15,226 bases of DNA from JAWLCA01 sp050485905 (GTDB lineage: Bacteria; Pseudomonadota; Alphaproteobacteria; Rhodobacterales; Rhodobacteraceae), in the NCBI GenBank assembly GCA_050485905.1, contig JBJHCH010000097.1, positions 1 to 15,226 on the forward strand, in the 5' to 3' direction. Shown here piece after piece: positions 1 through 8,761 of this stretch (positions are counted from its first letter, which is position 1; each line of letters begins with the position of its first letter). The notes under the pieces were generated by a model. The model ran no database searches, was not told the DNA's origin, and saw only the letters and a program-made list of their open reading frames with translations. A program made the translations under genes and the position numbers.

Positions 1-48
1 GCCGCGTGGCGCGGCCGAGCATAGATAGCCGGGACGGGGGGTTTGGAC

Positions 49-762
49 ATGCCTTGGCTTTCGCAATCGGCAAAGAACGAAACGGTCAACGCGATCTGCG
101 ACCGGATCTGGCTCGCGGTCGTGAAGCGCACCCTGCGGCCCGGCGCCCGGCTGAAGGAAGAGGATCTGGCCGAGATCTTCGGCGCGACCCGTGCGCGCGT
201 GCGACAGGCTCTTGCAATCCTCGAACAGGACGGCCTCGTCTCGCTTGTTCCCAATCGTGGCGCCTGCATCGCCGAACCCAGCGTGGAGGATGCGCAGGAC
301 GCTTTTTTCACCCGGCTGTCCATCGAACAGCGTCTGGTTACGCGCCTGTGCCGCATGGCTGAGCCCGAGCATGTTGCGGCATTGCGCGCCCATATCGCCG
401 ACGAACGCGCCGCGCACGAGATGGGCGACAGTGAGGCGGTGATCCGTCTATCGGGCGAATTTCATCTGCTGCTCGCCCGGCTGGCCGAGGCGGGGTTGCT
501 GCTGAAGCTTCTCCGCACCCTGACGATCCGCACCTCGCTCATCACCGCCATGTATCAGACCCAGGCCACACAGACCTGCGGGCCGGATGAGCATGAGCGG
601 ATCGTCGCGGCGATCGAAGCCCGGGACGAGGCGCGCGCAGCTTCGGAAATGGCCTACCATCTGGAGCATCTGGAATCCGCCCTGCGCCTCTCCGAAGCCT
701 CGACGCCGGTGTCCGCCCTGCGCGAGGCGCTGCTGGCGAGCGCAGGGCGACGGTCGGATTGA
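49..762 (+). CDS. GntR-family transcriptional regulator, FCD (FadR-like) type
   Basis: A 237-residue DNA-binding regulator with a small-molecule or metal-sensing C-terminal domain, acting in the cytoplasm. Residues about 10-72 form the winged helix-turn-helix typical of GntR proteins (LKEEDLAEIFGATRARVRQAL followed by LEQDGLVSLVPNRGA at the wing). The rest is all-helical like an FCD domain, with His at 139 (GEFH), 182 (DEHERI) and 204 (MAYH), the spacing of the usual metal-binding histidines. I chose ATG at 49 over the in-frame TTG at 43 because a G-rich Shine-Dalgarno stretch (31-41) sits 7 bases upstream of it. The effector is not visible. FCD regulators often control a neighbouring catabolic operon, but the next gene downstream is 120 bp away and gives no clear target; the target may lie left of the window. 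Family assignment is firm, specific role unknown. Confidence 0.9.
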   Translation: MPWLSQSAKNETVNAICDRIWLAVVKRTLRPGARLKEEDLAEIFGATRARVRQALAILEQDGLVSLVPNRGACIAEPSVEDAQDAFFTRLSIEQRLVTRLCRMAEPEHVAALRAHIADERAAHEMGDSEAVIRLSGEFHLLLARLAEAGLLLKLLRTLTIRTSLITAMYQTQATQTCGPDEHERIVAAIEARDEARAASEMAYHLEHLESALRLSEASTPVSALREALLASAGRRSD

Positions 763-882
763 TGACTGGCGAGTGTTGAGCGCCCGGCGGCCGCGCCCGA
801 GAGCGGGTGCGGGCACTGCGAGACCTCTCAACTCGACCTGTCCCCCCTTGCCCCCGACCCCTGCCCGCGCCAGTTTGCAGCG

Positions 883-1449
883 ATGAGCAGCGACCCCTTC
901 TTCTTCGGCTACGGCAGCCTGGTGAACACCGCTACCCATGCCTACACCCCCGCCTTTCCCGCCCGCATCCGGGGCTGGCGACGGGCCTGGCGGCGCAGCG
1001 CCGCGCGGCCCATCGCCTTCCTGACGGCCGTCCGCGATCCGGATTGCGAGATCGCGGGGCTGATCGCCCCCGTGCCCGGCGGCGACTGGGCCGCGCTCGA
1101 CACCCGCGAATACTGCTACGCCCGTCACCCGGTGGACCGGATTGCCCATGAGGCGCCATCGTCGATCTCGGTCCAGGTCTATGCCCTGCCCGACCACGAC
1201 TCCGCGCAACCGACCGAGGAGAACCCGATCCTGCTCAGCTATCTCGACGTGGTGCTGCAGGGCTATCTGCACCGCTTCGGCACGGCGGGCGCGCGGGACT
1301 TCGTCGCCACAACCGACGGCTGGCACGCGCCGGTGATCGACGACCGTACCGCCCCGCGCTATCCCCGCGCCCAGCGGCTCAGCGGTGACGAGACCGCCTT
1401 TGTCGATGCCGCCCTGCGCGAGCTTGGCGTGATCCCGCGCCGGGCCTGA
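883..1449 (+). CDS. Gamma-glutamylcyclotransferase-fold (AIG2/GGCT-like) protein
   Basis: A 188-residue cytoplasmic protein of the gamma-glutamylcyclotransferase-like fold. The diagnostic N-terminal motif FFFGYGSL (residues 6-13) forms the substrate-binding loop. LDTREYCY (72-79) contains Glu76, which fits the family's catalytic acid. Family members release 5-oxoproline from gamma-glutamyl amines, but many bacterial homologues have no proven substrate, so the reaction here is inferred from fold only. The ATG at 883 has only a weak ribosome-binding sequence; no better in-frame start is seen before the YGSL motif. The gene is 120 bp downstream of the GntR gene in the same direction, so cotranscription is possible. 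That spacer (763-882) contains a GTTGAG/CTCAAC inverted pair (775-780, 827-832) and no ORF I would support. A glutathione transferase converges on it from the right, but a shared glutathione pathway is speculation. Confidence 0.82.
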   Translation: MSSDPFFFGYGSLVNTATHAYTPAFPARIRGWRRAWRRSAARPIAFLTAVRDPDCEIAGLIAPVPGGDWAALDTREYCYARHPVDRIAHEAPSSISVQVYALPDHDSAQPTEENPILLSYLDVVLQGYLHRFGTAGARDFVATTDGWHAPVIDDRTAPRYPRAQRLSGDETAFVDAALRELGVIPRRA

Positions 1450-1505
1450 ACTGGCCAGATTGCACGCTTCTGCGGGTTTCGGGGCAGGTCTGTGGGTATT
1501 TAGGT

Positions 1506-1556
1506 ATGCACGTCGCATGCACGGCAGATGCACGTAATGTGCATGTGGTGTACACA
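1506..1556. repeat. Three 11-bp-phased ATGCACG repeats with flanking palindromes in a convergent gap
   Basis: In the 139-bp gap between two convergent genes, ATGCACG occurs at 1506, 1517 and 1528, each exactly 11 bp after the last. The third copy starts a perfect inverted repeat, ATGCAC (1528-1533), spacer GTAAT, GTGCAT (1539-1544). It is followed by the 8-bp palindrome GTGTACAC (1548-1555). Helical phasing suggests repeated protein contacts on one face of the DNA, but the location downstream of both genes is unusual for an operator. No T-tract follows, so a simple terminator is unlikely. Function unknown. Confidence 0.6.
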
Positions 1557-1588
1557 CCGGAAATCGACCACATTCGTCCCGCCGCGCC

Positions 1589-2293
1589 TCACTCTCGCGG
1601 TGGCTGCACCAGCCCGCGCTGCACTGCCGGGCGGGCCAAAAATCGCTCAAGATACGCCGGCACATGGGTCAGGTCGTCGAAGCCGGTCGCCGGCCCCGCC
1701 TTGTAGAAATCGCGCAAGGTGCGCAGCCAGGGCGCAATCGCGATGTCGGCGATGGTGTAGTCCCCCATCACCCATTCCCGCCCATCGCCAAGGCGACCCT
1801 CGAGCACCTTGAGAAGACGCGCGGACTCCTTCACATACCGCTCCACCGGCCGGGGATCTTCGATGTCTTTCCCGCCCCCGGTGCCAAACCACCCCAACTG
1901 CCCGAACATCGGCCCGATGCCGCCCATCTGGAACATCAGCCACTGGATCGTGTGATACCGCTCGGCCGGATCCGCGGGCAGGAGCCGCCCCGTCTTTTCG
2001 GCCAGATAAATCAGGATCGCCCCGCTTTCGAACAGCGCCAGCGGCTGCCCGCCCGGCCCGTCCGGGTCGATGATCGCGGGGATCTTGTTGTTCGGGTTCA
2101 GGCTCAGATACTCGGGCGTCATCTGGTCGTCGCGGCCGATGTGGATGCTGTGGGCGTCATAGGCCAGCCCCAGTTCCTCCAGCGCGATGGACACTTTCAC
2201 GCCGTTCGGCGTGGTAAAGGAATAAAGCTGGATCGCGCTTGGGTCGCGCGGCGGCCAGCGGCGGGTGATCGGAAAGTCGGTCAGCGCGGTCAT
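1589..2293 (-). CDS. Glutathione S-transferase family protein, YfcG/YghU (Nu-class) type
   Basis: A 234-residue cytosolic protein with an N-terminal thioredoxin-like glutathione-binding domain and a C-terminal helical domain. The N-terminal motif TTPNGVKVSIALEE (27-40) is the YfcG/YghU signature, in which Thr-Pro-Asn replaces the usual catalytic Ser/Cys/Tyr. NPNNKIPAI (66-74, with the cis-proline) and FESGAILIYLAEKTG (88-102) contact glutathione. YTIADIAIAPW (179-189) is the conserved C-terminal capping motif. Enzymes of this class are disulfide-bond reductases or peroxidases that bind two glutathiones. I start at ATG 2293 because AGGGGAA lies just upstream; a GTG at 2323 would add ten residues without support. 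The gene stands alone between convergent and divergent neighbours. Family is firm, physiological substrate unknown. Confidence 0.92.
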   Translation of the reverse strand: MTALTDFPITRRWPPRDPSAIQLYSFTTPNGVKVSIALEELGLAYDAHSIHIGRDDQMTPEYLSLNPNNKIPAIIDPDGPGGQPLALFESGAILIYLAEKTGRLLPADPAERYHTIQWLMFQMGGIGPMFGQLGWFGTGGGKDIEDPRPVERYVKESARLLKVLEGRLGDGREWVMGDYTIADIAIAPWLRTLRDFYKAGPATGFDDLTHVPAYLERFLARPAVQRGLVQPPRE

Positions 2294-2417
2294 GGGGTTC
2301 CCCTGCCTGTCAGCCCGGCTCACCTAACACCAAATTGCGGGTAGAAAACCCCTTGGCGGATGCTATGCCTGCGACATGCGCGACCTACTGCGCGGGGAAC
2401 AGGACAAGGGGACATTC

Positions 2418-2849
2418 ATGCTTCAGGAATTCAAGGATTTCATCGCCCGCGGCAATGCCATGGATCTGGCGGTCGGCATCATCATCGGGGCGGCCTTTAC
2501 CGCCATCGTCAACAGCCTTGTCGCAGATCTGATCAACCCGATCATCGGCATCTTCACCGGCGGCATCGATTTCTCGAACCTCTTCGTGGCGCTGTCTACC
2601 GACAGCTACCCCTCGGTCGCGGCGGCTGAGGCGGCGGGGGTTGCGGTGTTCAAATATGGCAGCTTCATCACCGCCGTCATCAACTTCCTGATCATCGCCT
2701 GGGTGGTGTTCCTGCTGGTCAAGGCGATCAACCGGCTGAAGGATGCGACGCAGAAGAAAGAGGCCGTCGCGGAGGAGGCGCCAAAGGGGCCGACGCAGGA
2801 GGAACTGCTGGCCGATATCCGCGAGCTGCTGCGGGAGCAGCGGGCCTGA
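2418..2849 (+). CDS. mscL: Large-conductance mechanosensitive channel MscL
   Basis: Encodes the 143-residue inner-membrane subunit of the homopentameric large-conductance mechanosensitive channel, which opens under membrane tension to release solutes after hypo-osmotic shock. The amphipathic N-terminal helix MLQEFKDFIARGN is followed by TM1 (about 16-44, AVGIIIGAAFTAIVNSLV), the periplasmic loop (about 45-78), TM2 (about 79-102) and a charged C-terminal helix (TQEELLADIRELLREQ) that forms the cytoplasmic bundle. Length is normal for the family. The start at 2418 is chosen because AAGGGGAC lies just upstream and the protein then begins exactly as MscL proteins do; an in-frame ATG at 2376 is less likely. 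It is divergent from the glutathione transferase and converges on the adenosyltransferase, so it is probably monocistronic. Confidence 0.97.
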   Translation: MLQEFKDFIARGNAMDLAVGIIIGAAFTAIVNSLVADLINPIIGIFTGGIDFSNLFVALSTDSYPSVAAAEAAGVAVFKYGSFITAVINFLIIAWVVFLLVKAINRLKDATQKKEAVAEEAPKGPTQEELLADIRELLREQRA

Positions 2850-2858
2850 GGCCCCATC

Positions 2859-2900
2859 TGCTCACGCTTGCTCACGCGTGAGCAGAATCTCAAGTGATTG
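2859..2900. repeat. Composite palindromic element, copy 1 (between convergent mscL and adenosyltransferase genes)
   Basis: Ten bases after the mscL stop, a half-site TGCTCACGC (2859-2867) is followed 10 bp later by the perfect 16-bp palindrome TGCTCACGCGTGAGCA (2869-2884) and then a tail ending CTCAAGTGATTG (2889-2900). The 32-bp block 2869-2900 matches 7012-7043 at 25 positions. The differences inside the palindrome are compensatory, so both copies stay symmetrical. No T-tract follows, so this is not an ordinary terminator. A protein-binding site or a dispersed intergenic repeat family are both possible. Confidence 0.65.
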
Positions 2901-2906
2901 TTTTCA

Positions 2907-2927
2907 AACGGAATCGAAAATTCCGTT
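2907..2927. terminator. Hairpin between convergent genes, possible bidirectional terminator
   Basis: AACGGAAT (2907-2914), a five-base loop CGAAA, and ATTCCGTT (2920-2927) form a perfect 8-bp stem between mscL and the adenosyltransferase gene. The position suits transcription ending from both sides. The T-tract is poor on both strands (TGAAAAC follows on the minus strand), so intrinsic termination is only a modest guess. Confidence 0.4.
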
Positions 2928-2954
2928 AACCTGAACGAAAGGATTTCTGCCGCC

Positions 2955-3527
2955 TCAGCGGTTCGCGCCGGGCACCCAGAGCACGTCGGCGCGACCGTTG
3001 TCATTGGCGATCCGGCCGGCGACGAAGAACCAGTCGGACAGGCGGTTGAGGTATCTCACCGCCTCGGCGTTGATATCCTCGGCCCCGGCCAGTTCCACCA
3101 CCAGACGCTCGGCCCGCCGGCTGACGGTGCGGCACAGGTGCAGGTGCGCGGCCAGTGCCGAGCCGCCGGGCAAGATGAAGCTGCGCAGCGGCGAGAGGTT
3201 GGCGTTCATCTCGTCGATCTCTGCCTCCAGCCGCGCCACCTGCGCCGCGACGATGCGGAGCGGGGTATATTCCGCCTCGGCGTCGCGGGCCATGTCGGGG
3301 CGGCAGAGATCGGCGCCGAGGTCAAAGAGGTCGTTCTGGATCAGGGCCAGCCGGTCGTCCAAGCCCCCCGCCGCGTGCAGCCGGGCCATGCCCACGGTGG
3401 CGTTCGTCTCGTCCACCGTGCCATAGGCGCTGACCCGCAGGCTGTGCTTGGCGACCCGCGCGCCGTTGCCCAGCGCGGTTTCACCCTTGTCGCCGGTCTT
3501 GGTGTAGATGCGGTTCAGAACGACCAT
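2955..3527 (-). CDS. ATP:cob(I)alamin adenosyltransferase, PduO type
   Basis: A 190-residue cytoplasmic enzyme that transfers the adenosyl group of ATP to cob(I)alamin or a corrinoid precursor, making the adenosylcobalamin coenzyme. The PduO-type signatures are clear: the ATP-binding N-terminus YTKTGDKGETALGNG (8-22), AYGTVDETNA (34-43), RSFILPGGS (115-123), CRTVSRRAERLV (132-143) and YLNRLSDWFFVAGR (159-172). These place it in the trimeric helical-bundle class, not the CobA/BtuR class. The start codon lies one base after the stop of the twin-TM gene, so the two are almost certainly cotranscribed and coupled. From general knowledge of Rhodobacterales this pair is often followed by electron-transfer flavoprotein genes; here a convergent mscL follows instead. 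A symbol such as pduO or cobO is used inconsistently, so none is given. Confidence 0.95.
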   Translation of the reverse strand: MVVLNRIYTKTGDKGETALGNGARVAKHSLRVSAYGTVDETNATVGMARLHAAGGLDDRLALIQNDLFDLGADLCRPDMARDAEAEYTPLRIVAAQVARLEAEIDEMNANLSPLRSFILPGGSALAAHLHLCRTVSRRAERLVVELAGAEDINAEAVRYLNRLSDWFFVAGRIANDNGRADVLWVPGANR

Positions 3528-3528
3528 C

Positions 3529-3738
3529 TCAATTCCCCGTCTGGCGGAACAGCACGAAGATCAGGATCAGCGCCACCGCAACCGCCTGCGCCGCGATCCG
3601 GTAGCGCATCAGCCGGTTGCCGTGCTTCCTGTTGAACTCTCCGCCCCGCGCGAAGCCGAGAATCCCGATCATCAGGATGACCAGCACCGCCAGCGCGGCG
3701 ACGGCGGCGATGATGAAAAGCGGGTCGTGAAGCAGCAT
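3529..3738 (-). CDS. Small twin-transmembrane protein, HIG1-domain-like
   Basis: A 69-residue inner-membrane protein with two hydrophobic helices (about 8-30 and 48-65) joined by a basic loop, RGGEFNRKHGNRLMRYR (31-47). Within this, RYRIAAQ (45-51) fits the R-x-R-x3-Q core of the HIG1 (hypoxia-induced gene 1) domain, whose eukaryotic members associate with respiratory supercomplexes; in the fuller pattern the first position is Asn rather than Gln/Ile. The start at 3738 is chosen because AAAGGA lies six bases upstream; the longer reading from 3783 adds 15 unconserved-looking residues. It sits one base upstream of the adenosyltransferase gene, a pairing I know from Rhodobacteraceae annotation as 'twin transmembrane protein'. 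A respiratory role is inference; no function is established from this sequence. Confidence 0.82.
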   Translation of the reverse strand: MLLHDPLFIIAAVAALAVLVILMIGILGFARGGEFNRKHGNRLMRYRIAAQAVAVALILIFVLFRQTGN

Positions 3739-3798
3739 CGGGGTATCCTTTCGCTGCCCCTGACATAATCCCGGCGCGGCCAAAAGCGAACCCCGATT

Positions 3799-4641
3799 TC
3801 AGACCCGCGCCAGCAGCCAGTCGCGCAAACCCGTGGGCAGCAGCCGCCGCCCGCCCTCCATCAGCAGCGCGGGCGTCGTGACGCGGTATCGTGCCCGTGG
3901 CCGGGGGTGTTCCAGCGCGCGGATCAGCTTTGCCGTCACCGCCGATGCCGGCAGTTCAAAGCGATCCGGCCCGCGCGACTCGTAAAGACGTTTCAGCAGC
4001 GTCGCGCGATACTGCTCCACCCGCGCGCTCGCCTGCCAGTCGATCCAGCGTTCGAACCGGGGGATGGAGTTCTCGCGGATCCGGCTGGTCACCGGCCCCG
4101 GCTCGATCAGGATGACGCGCACGCCGGTATCCCGCATCTCCAGCCGCAGCACGTCGCTCAACCCCTCCAGCGCATGTTTCGTCGCCACATAGGCGCCGCG
4201 CCATTTCAGCCCCGTATAGCCCAGCACCGATGAGTTCATCACGATCCGCCCCGCCCCCTGCGCCCGCATCGCCGGGATCACCGCCCGCGTCAGGGCGTGG
4301 GTGCCGAACAGATTGACCTCGAATATCTCGCGCAGCGCCCCCGCCGGCAGATCCTCCACCGCGCCGGGAATGGCGAAGGCACCGTTGTTGAACAAAGCAT
4401 CCAGCGTGCCGCCGGTGCGCCGCAGCGCCTCTGCCAGCCCCGCCTCGATGCTGCCCTCATCCGACAGGTCCAGCGCGAAGCTTTCAAACCCCTCTGCCCG
4501 CAGCCTTGCGCAGTCACCCTCGGCCCGGCAGGTGGCAAAGACGCGCCAGCCCCGCGCGCGCAGCCCCCCCGCCGCGTCATAGCCGATGCCAGAGGAACAG
4601 CCCGTGATCAGGACCGACTTGCCCGCCGCGTTTCCGTTCAT
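3799..4641 (-). CDS. Short-chain dehydrogenase/reductase (classical SDR), substrate unknown
   Basis: A 280-residue NAD(P)-dependent oxidoreductase with a Rossmann fold, cytoplasmic. The cofactor motif TGCSSGIG is at 13-20, NNGA at 85-88, Asn110 in FEVNLFG, catalytic Ser138 in MNSSVLG, and the Tyr151-x3-Lys155 pair in AYVATK. LIEPGPVTSRI (about 178-188) is the usual PGxVxT motif. Length is at the longer end of classical SDRs because of a C-terminal extension of roughly 40 residues rich in Arg and Leu (RALEHPRPRARYRVTTPALL), reminiscent of retinol/11-beta-hydroxysteroid dehydrogenase-like SDRs. Arg40 after the second strand (ATCR) weakly suggests NADP preference. The ATG at 4641 has only a weak ribosome-binding site. 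The gene is divergent from parC across 58 bp and lies 60 bp upstream of the twin-TM gene. Substrate cannot be predicted. Confidence 0.9.
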   Translation of the reverse strand: MNGNAAGKSVLITGCSSGIGYDAAGGLRARGWRVFATCRAEGDCARLRAEGFESFALDLSDEGSIEAGLAEALRRTGGTLDALFNNGAFAIPGAVEDLPAGALREIFEVNLFGTHALTRAVIPAMRAQGAGRIVMNSSVLGYTGLKWRGAYVATKHALEGLSDVLRLEMRDTGVRVILIEPGPVTSRIRENSIPRFERWIDWQASARVEQYRATLLKRLYESRGPDRFELPASAVTAKLIRALEHPRPRARYRVTTPALLMEGGRRLLPTGLRDWLLARV

Positions 4642-4699
4642 GCCGCCGTCAATCCTTTGCCCACTGGACCGCAGATAGCGCGCGCCTTACACCACCGCC

Positions 4700-6997
<2,298 letters not shown>

Positions 6998-7011
6998 CCC
7001 GAAAGGGCGGG

Positions 7012-7043
7012 TGTGCACGCGTGCACAAAATGTCAAGTGACTG
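7012..7043. repeat. Composite palindromic element, copy 2 (between convergent parC and GNAT genes)
   Basis: Fourteen bases after the parC stop lies the perfect 16-bp palindrome TGTGCACGCGTGCACA (7012-7027), followed by AAATGTCAAGTGACTG (7028-7043). It aligns over 32 bp with 2869-2900 (25 identities, no gaps). In the palindrome, bases 3-4 and 13-14 differ between copies but pair correctly in each, so the symmetry itself seems to be conserved. The terminator hairpin begins at the last base of the tail. Confidence 0.65.
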
Positions 7044-7067
7044 AAATCGCTTGATTTCGTCTTTTTT
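7043..7067 (+). terminator. Rho-independent terminator of parC
   Basis: GAAATC (7043-7048), loop GCTT, GATTTC (7053-7058), then GTC and six T residues (7062-7067). The stem is short and AT-rich, but the T-run is the longest in the window and the place, 45 bases after the parC stop, is right. On the minus strand no T-tract follows, so it would act on parC only. Confidence 0.6.
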
Positions 7068-7108
7068 GTTTACTTGCACTTAACTGTTTCCGGCCCCTGG
7101 GCAGAGGG

Positions 7109-7690
7109 TCAGAGTGCCCGGATCCAGATCTGCAGGGGCTTCCGCGTCTCGTGGTCGTCGCCCAGATCCTTCCACGAATACTGCGCCTGCGCGCCCTCCA
7201 GCTTCTCGTACCCGCGTTTCCGCCAGAACCCATCCAGCGGGCGGTAGTCGGCGGGCCGCGCCGGGTGGTCGGCGGGGCGGATGACCGAGGCGAAGGCCGA
7301 CCAGCGGCGGCCGAGGGCGCGGGCGTGATCTTCGCGGGCGTCAAAGAAACGGTGGCCCGCGCCGTGGCCGCGCCAGCCGGGCAGCAGGACCGACTCGGCG
7401 CAGTAGAAGATATCGGACAGCGCCAGGCCCCGGCCGTCGAAGGCGGCGGCGAAGTCGTCGGCGTGATCCTCCATCGGGGTGCCGGTGGAGGCGCCGACCA
7501 GTTTCGCGCCGTCGAAGGCGCAGACAAGGATGGCGCCGGGGCTTTCGCGGTAGGTGGCCAGATACCGGCGCTCATAGTCCAGATCGCCGTCATAGAGATA
7601 GGGCCAGTCGCGGAACACCGCGATGCGCAGCCGCGCCACGTCATCAAGTGCGGCGTCCAGCGCCGCCCCGGTCAGAACGCGGTAGTCCAT
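7109..7690 (-). CDS. GNAT-family N-acetyltransferase
   Basis: A 193-residue cytoplasmic acyl-CoA transferase of the GNAT superfamily. The acetyl-CoA pyrophosphate-binding motif is RGHGAG (107-112) inside VLLPGWRGHGAGHRFFDARE, preceded by the strand IFYCAESVLL that forms motif A. GFWRKRGYEKLEG (about 154-166) is the typical C-terminal 'F-x-x-x-G-F/Y' motif B. The acceptor substrate is unknown. The start is set at 7690 because this ATG overlaps the stop of the upstream SnoaL-like gene by one base (TGATG), an arrangement for coupled translation; a GTG one codon earlier is less likely. Being second in a two-gene operon with a SnoaL-like protein hints at a shared small-molecule job, but nothing fixes which. 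Confidence 0.88.
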   Translation of the reverse strand: MDYRVLTGAALDAALDDVARLRIAVFRDWPYLYDGDLDYERRYLATYRESPGAILVCAFDGAKLVGASTGTPMEDHADDFAAAFDGRGLALSDIFYCAESVLLPGWRGHGAGHRFFDAREDHARALGRRWSAFASVIRPADHPARPADYRPLDGFWRKRGYEKLEGAQAQYSWKDLGDDHETRKPLQIWIRAL

Positions 7691-8076
7691 CACGACACCT
7701 GCCGGATCCAGTCCTGCATGTTGTAATAGGTGGTCACGCGGGCGATCTTGCCGTCACGCAGCGCAAAGAACGACCCGCCGGGCAGGATGTAGGTCTGGCC
7801 CTTTGCCTCTGGCAGGCCGGGATCGGTTTGCAGATAGGTGCCGTGGACCATGAATTCCGCTGCCGCGCGATCACCTGCGGCAAAGATCACCAGATCCTTC
7901 AACTCCTCGCGGTAGCTGACGCCCATGTGGCTGCAGAATTCGGCAAAGGCGTCGCGGCCATGCCGCACCTCTCCCTGGTTGACATGGTGTTCCACGTCAT
8001 CGGTGACGCAATCCAGCATTCCGGCAGCGTCACCGGCGTTGAAGGCGGCGAAATAGCGTGCAATCACGTCGGACAT
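7690..8076 (-). CDS. SnoaL-like (NTF2-fold) protein
   Basis: A 128-residue small cytoplasmic protein of the NTF2-like/SnoaL superfamily (cone-shaped alpha-beta barrel, often isomerases, cyclases or plain binding proteins). The start pattern IARYFAAFNAGDAAGMLDCVTDDV (5-28) is the classical first two helices of the fold, followed by VEHHVNQGEVRHGRDAFAEF with the His pair 30-31 at the cavity mouth. The end, GKIARVTTYYNMQDWIRQV, is the last strand and helix. ATG 8076 is chosen because AGAAAGG precedes it and the fold begins there; an open frame continues upstream to 8793 across the divergent lysE-like gene and is not coding. Overlaps the GNAT gene by one base. Activity cannot be inferred from fold alone. 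Confidence 0.88.
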   Translation of the reverse strand: MSDVIARYFAAFNAGDAAGMLDCVTDDVEHHVNQGEVRHGRDAFAEFCSHMGVSYREELKDLVIFAAGDRAAAEFMVHGTYLQTDPGLPEAKGQTYILPGGSFFALRDGKIARVTTYYNMQDWIRQVS

Positions 8077-8145
8077 GGTGGGCCTTTCTCGTGGTGGGTC
8101 GGTCGCCAAGGGTGCGCAAACGGCGGCGGAGTGCAAGGGGATGCG

Positions 8146-8757
8146 ATGCTGGATCTGACGACGCTTGCGATCTTTGCCGGGGCGCTTGTGCTGGCGGCGG
8201 GGTCGCCCGGCCCGAGCATCGCCGCGCTGGTGGCGAGGGTGCTGACCCGGGGCGCGGGCAGCGTGATGCCGTTTCTGGCGGCAATGTGGATCGGCGAGGC
8301 GATCTGGCTGACGGCCGCGGTCTGGGGTCTGAGCGCGCTGGCCACGCAGGCGCAGGGGCTGTTCGCAGTGGTGAAATGGGCAGGCATCGCCTATCTGATG
8401 TGGCTGGCCTGGAAGATGTGGCACGCGCCGGTGACGGACGGAGAGGTTGCCCGGATACGCGGCGGCGGATGGGCGCTGTTTGCCAGCGGCATGGCGCTGA
8501 CGCTGGGCAATCCGAAGATCATGGCGTTCTACCTGGCGCTCTTGCCGCTGATCGTCGATCTGGGGCGGGTGACGGTGGCGGGCTGGGGCGAGCTGGTGGT
8601 GGTGATGCTGGCCGTGCTGGTGGCGGTGGATCTGGCCTGGGTGGCGGCGGCCAGCGTGGCGCGGCGGTTCCTGCGAAGCCCGCGCGCGCGGCGCGTGACC
8701 AACCGGGCAAGTGCGGTGACGATGGGCGGGGCGGCGGCGGTACTGGCGGCGCGCTGA
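8146..8757 (+). CDS. LysE/RhtB-family amino-acid exporter
   Basis: A 203-residue inner-membrane transporter. Hydrophobic segments lie around 5-30, 40-68, 72-92, 110-137, 145-172 and 186-202, matching the six-segment LysE/RhtB topology. The family landmark PGPS is at 21-24 (SPGPSIAALVARVLTRG) and GNPK at 121-124 begins the fourth hydrophobic stretch; both are conserved in RhtB, RhtC and LysE relatives. Members export homoserine, threonine, lysine or other amino acids and their analogues; which one here is unknown. ATG 8146 follows CAAGGGG by five bases; an ATG at 8141 is out of frame. It diverges from the SnoaL/GNAT pair across 69 bp and ends four bases before the stop of the convergent phosphatase gene, leaving no space for a separate terminator. 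Confidence 0.92.
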   Translation: MLDLTTLAIFAGALVLAAGSPGPSIAALVARVLTRGAGSVMPFLAAMWIGEAIWLTAAVWGLSALATQAQGLFAVVKWAGIAYLMWLAWKMWHAPVTDGEVARIRGGGWALFASGMALTLGNPKIMAFYLALLPLIVDLGRVTVAGWGELVVVMLAVLVAVDLAWVAAASVARRFLRSPRARRVTNRASAVTMGGAAAVLAAR

Positions 8758-8761
8758 CCCG

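Noticed and set aside
448..1665. A 405-codon minus-strand frame over the GntR and GGCT-like genes
   Set aside because: Runs antisense through two genes and the convergent gap; low-complexity Arg/Gly/Ala composition and no motif.
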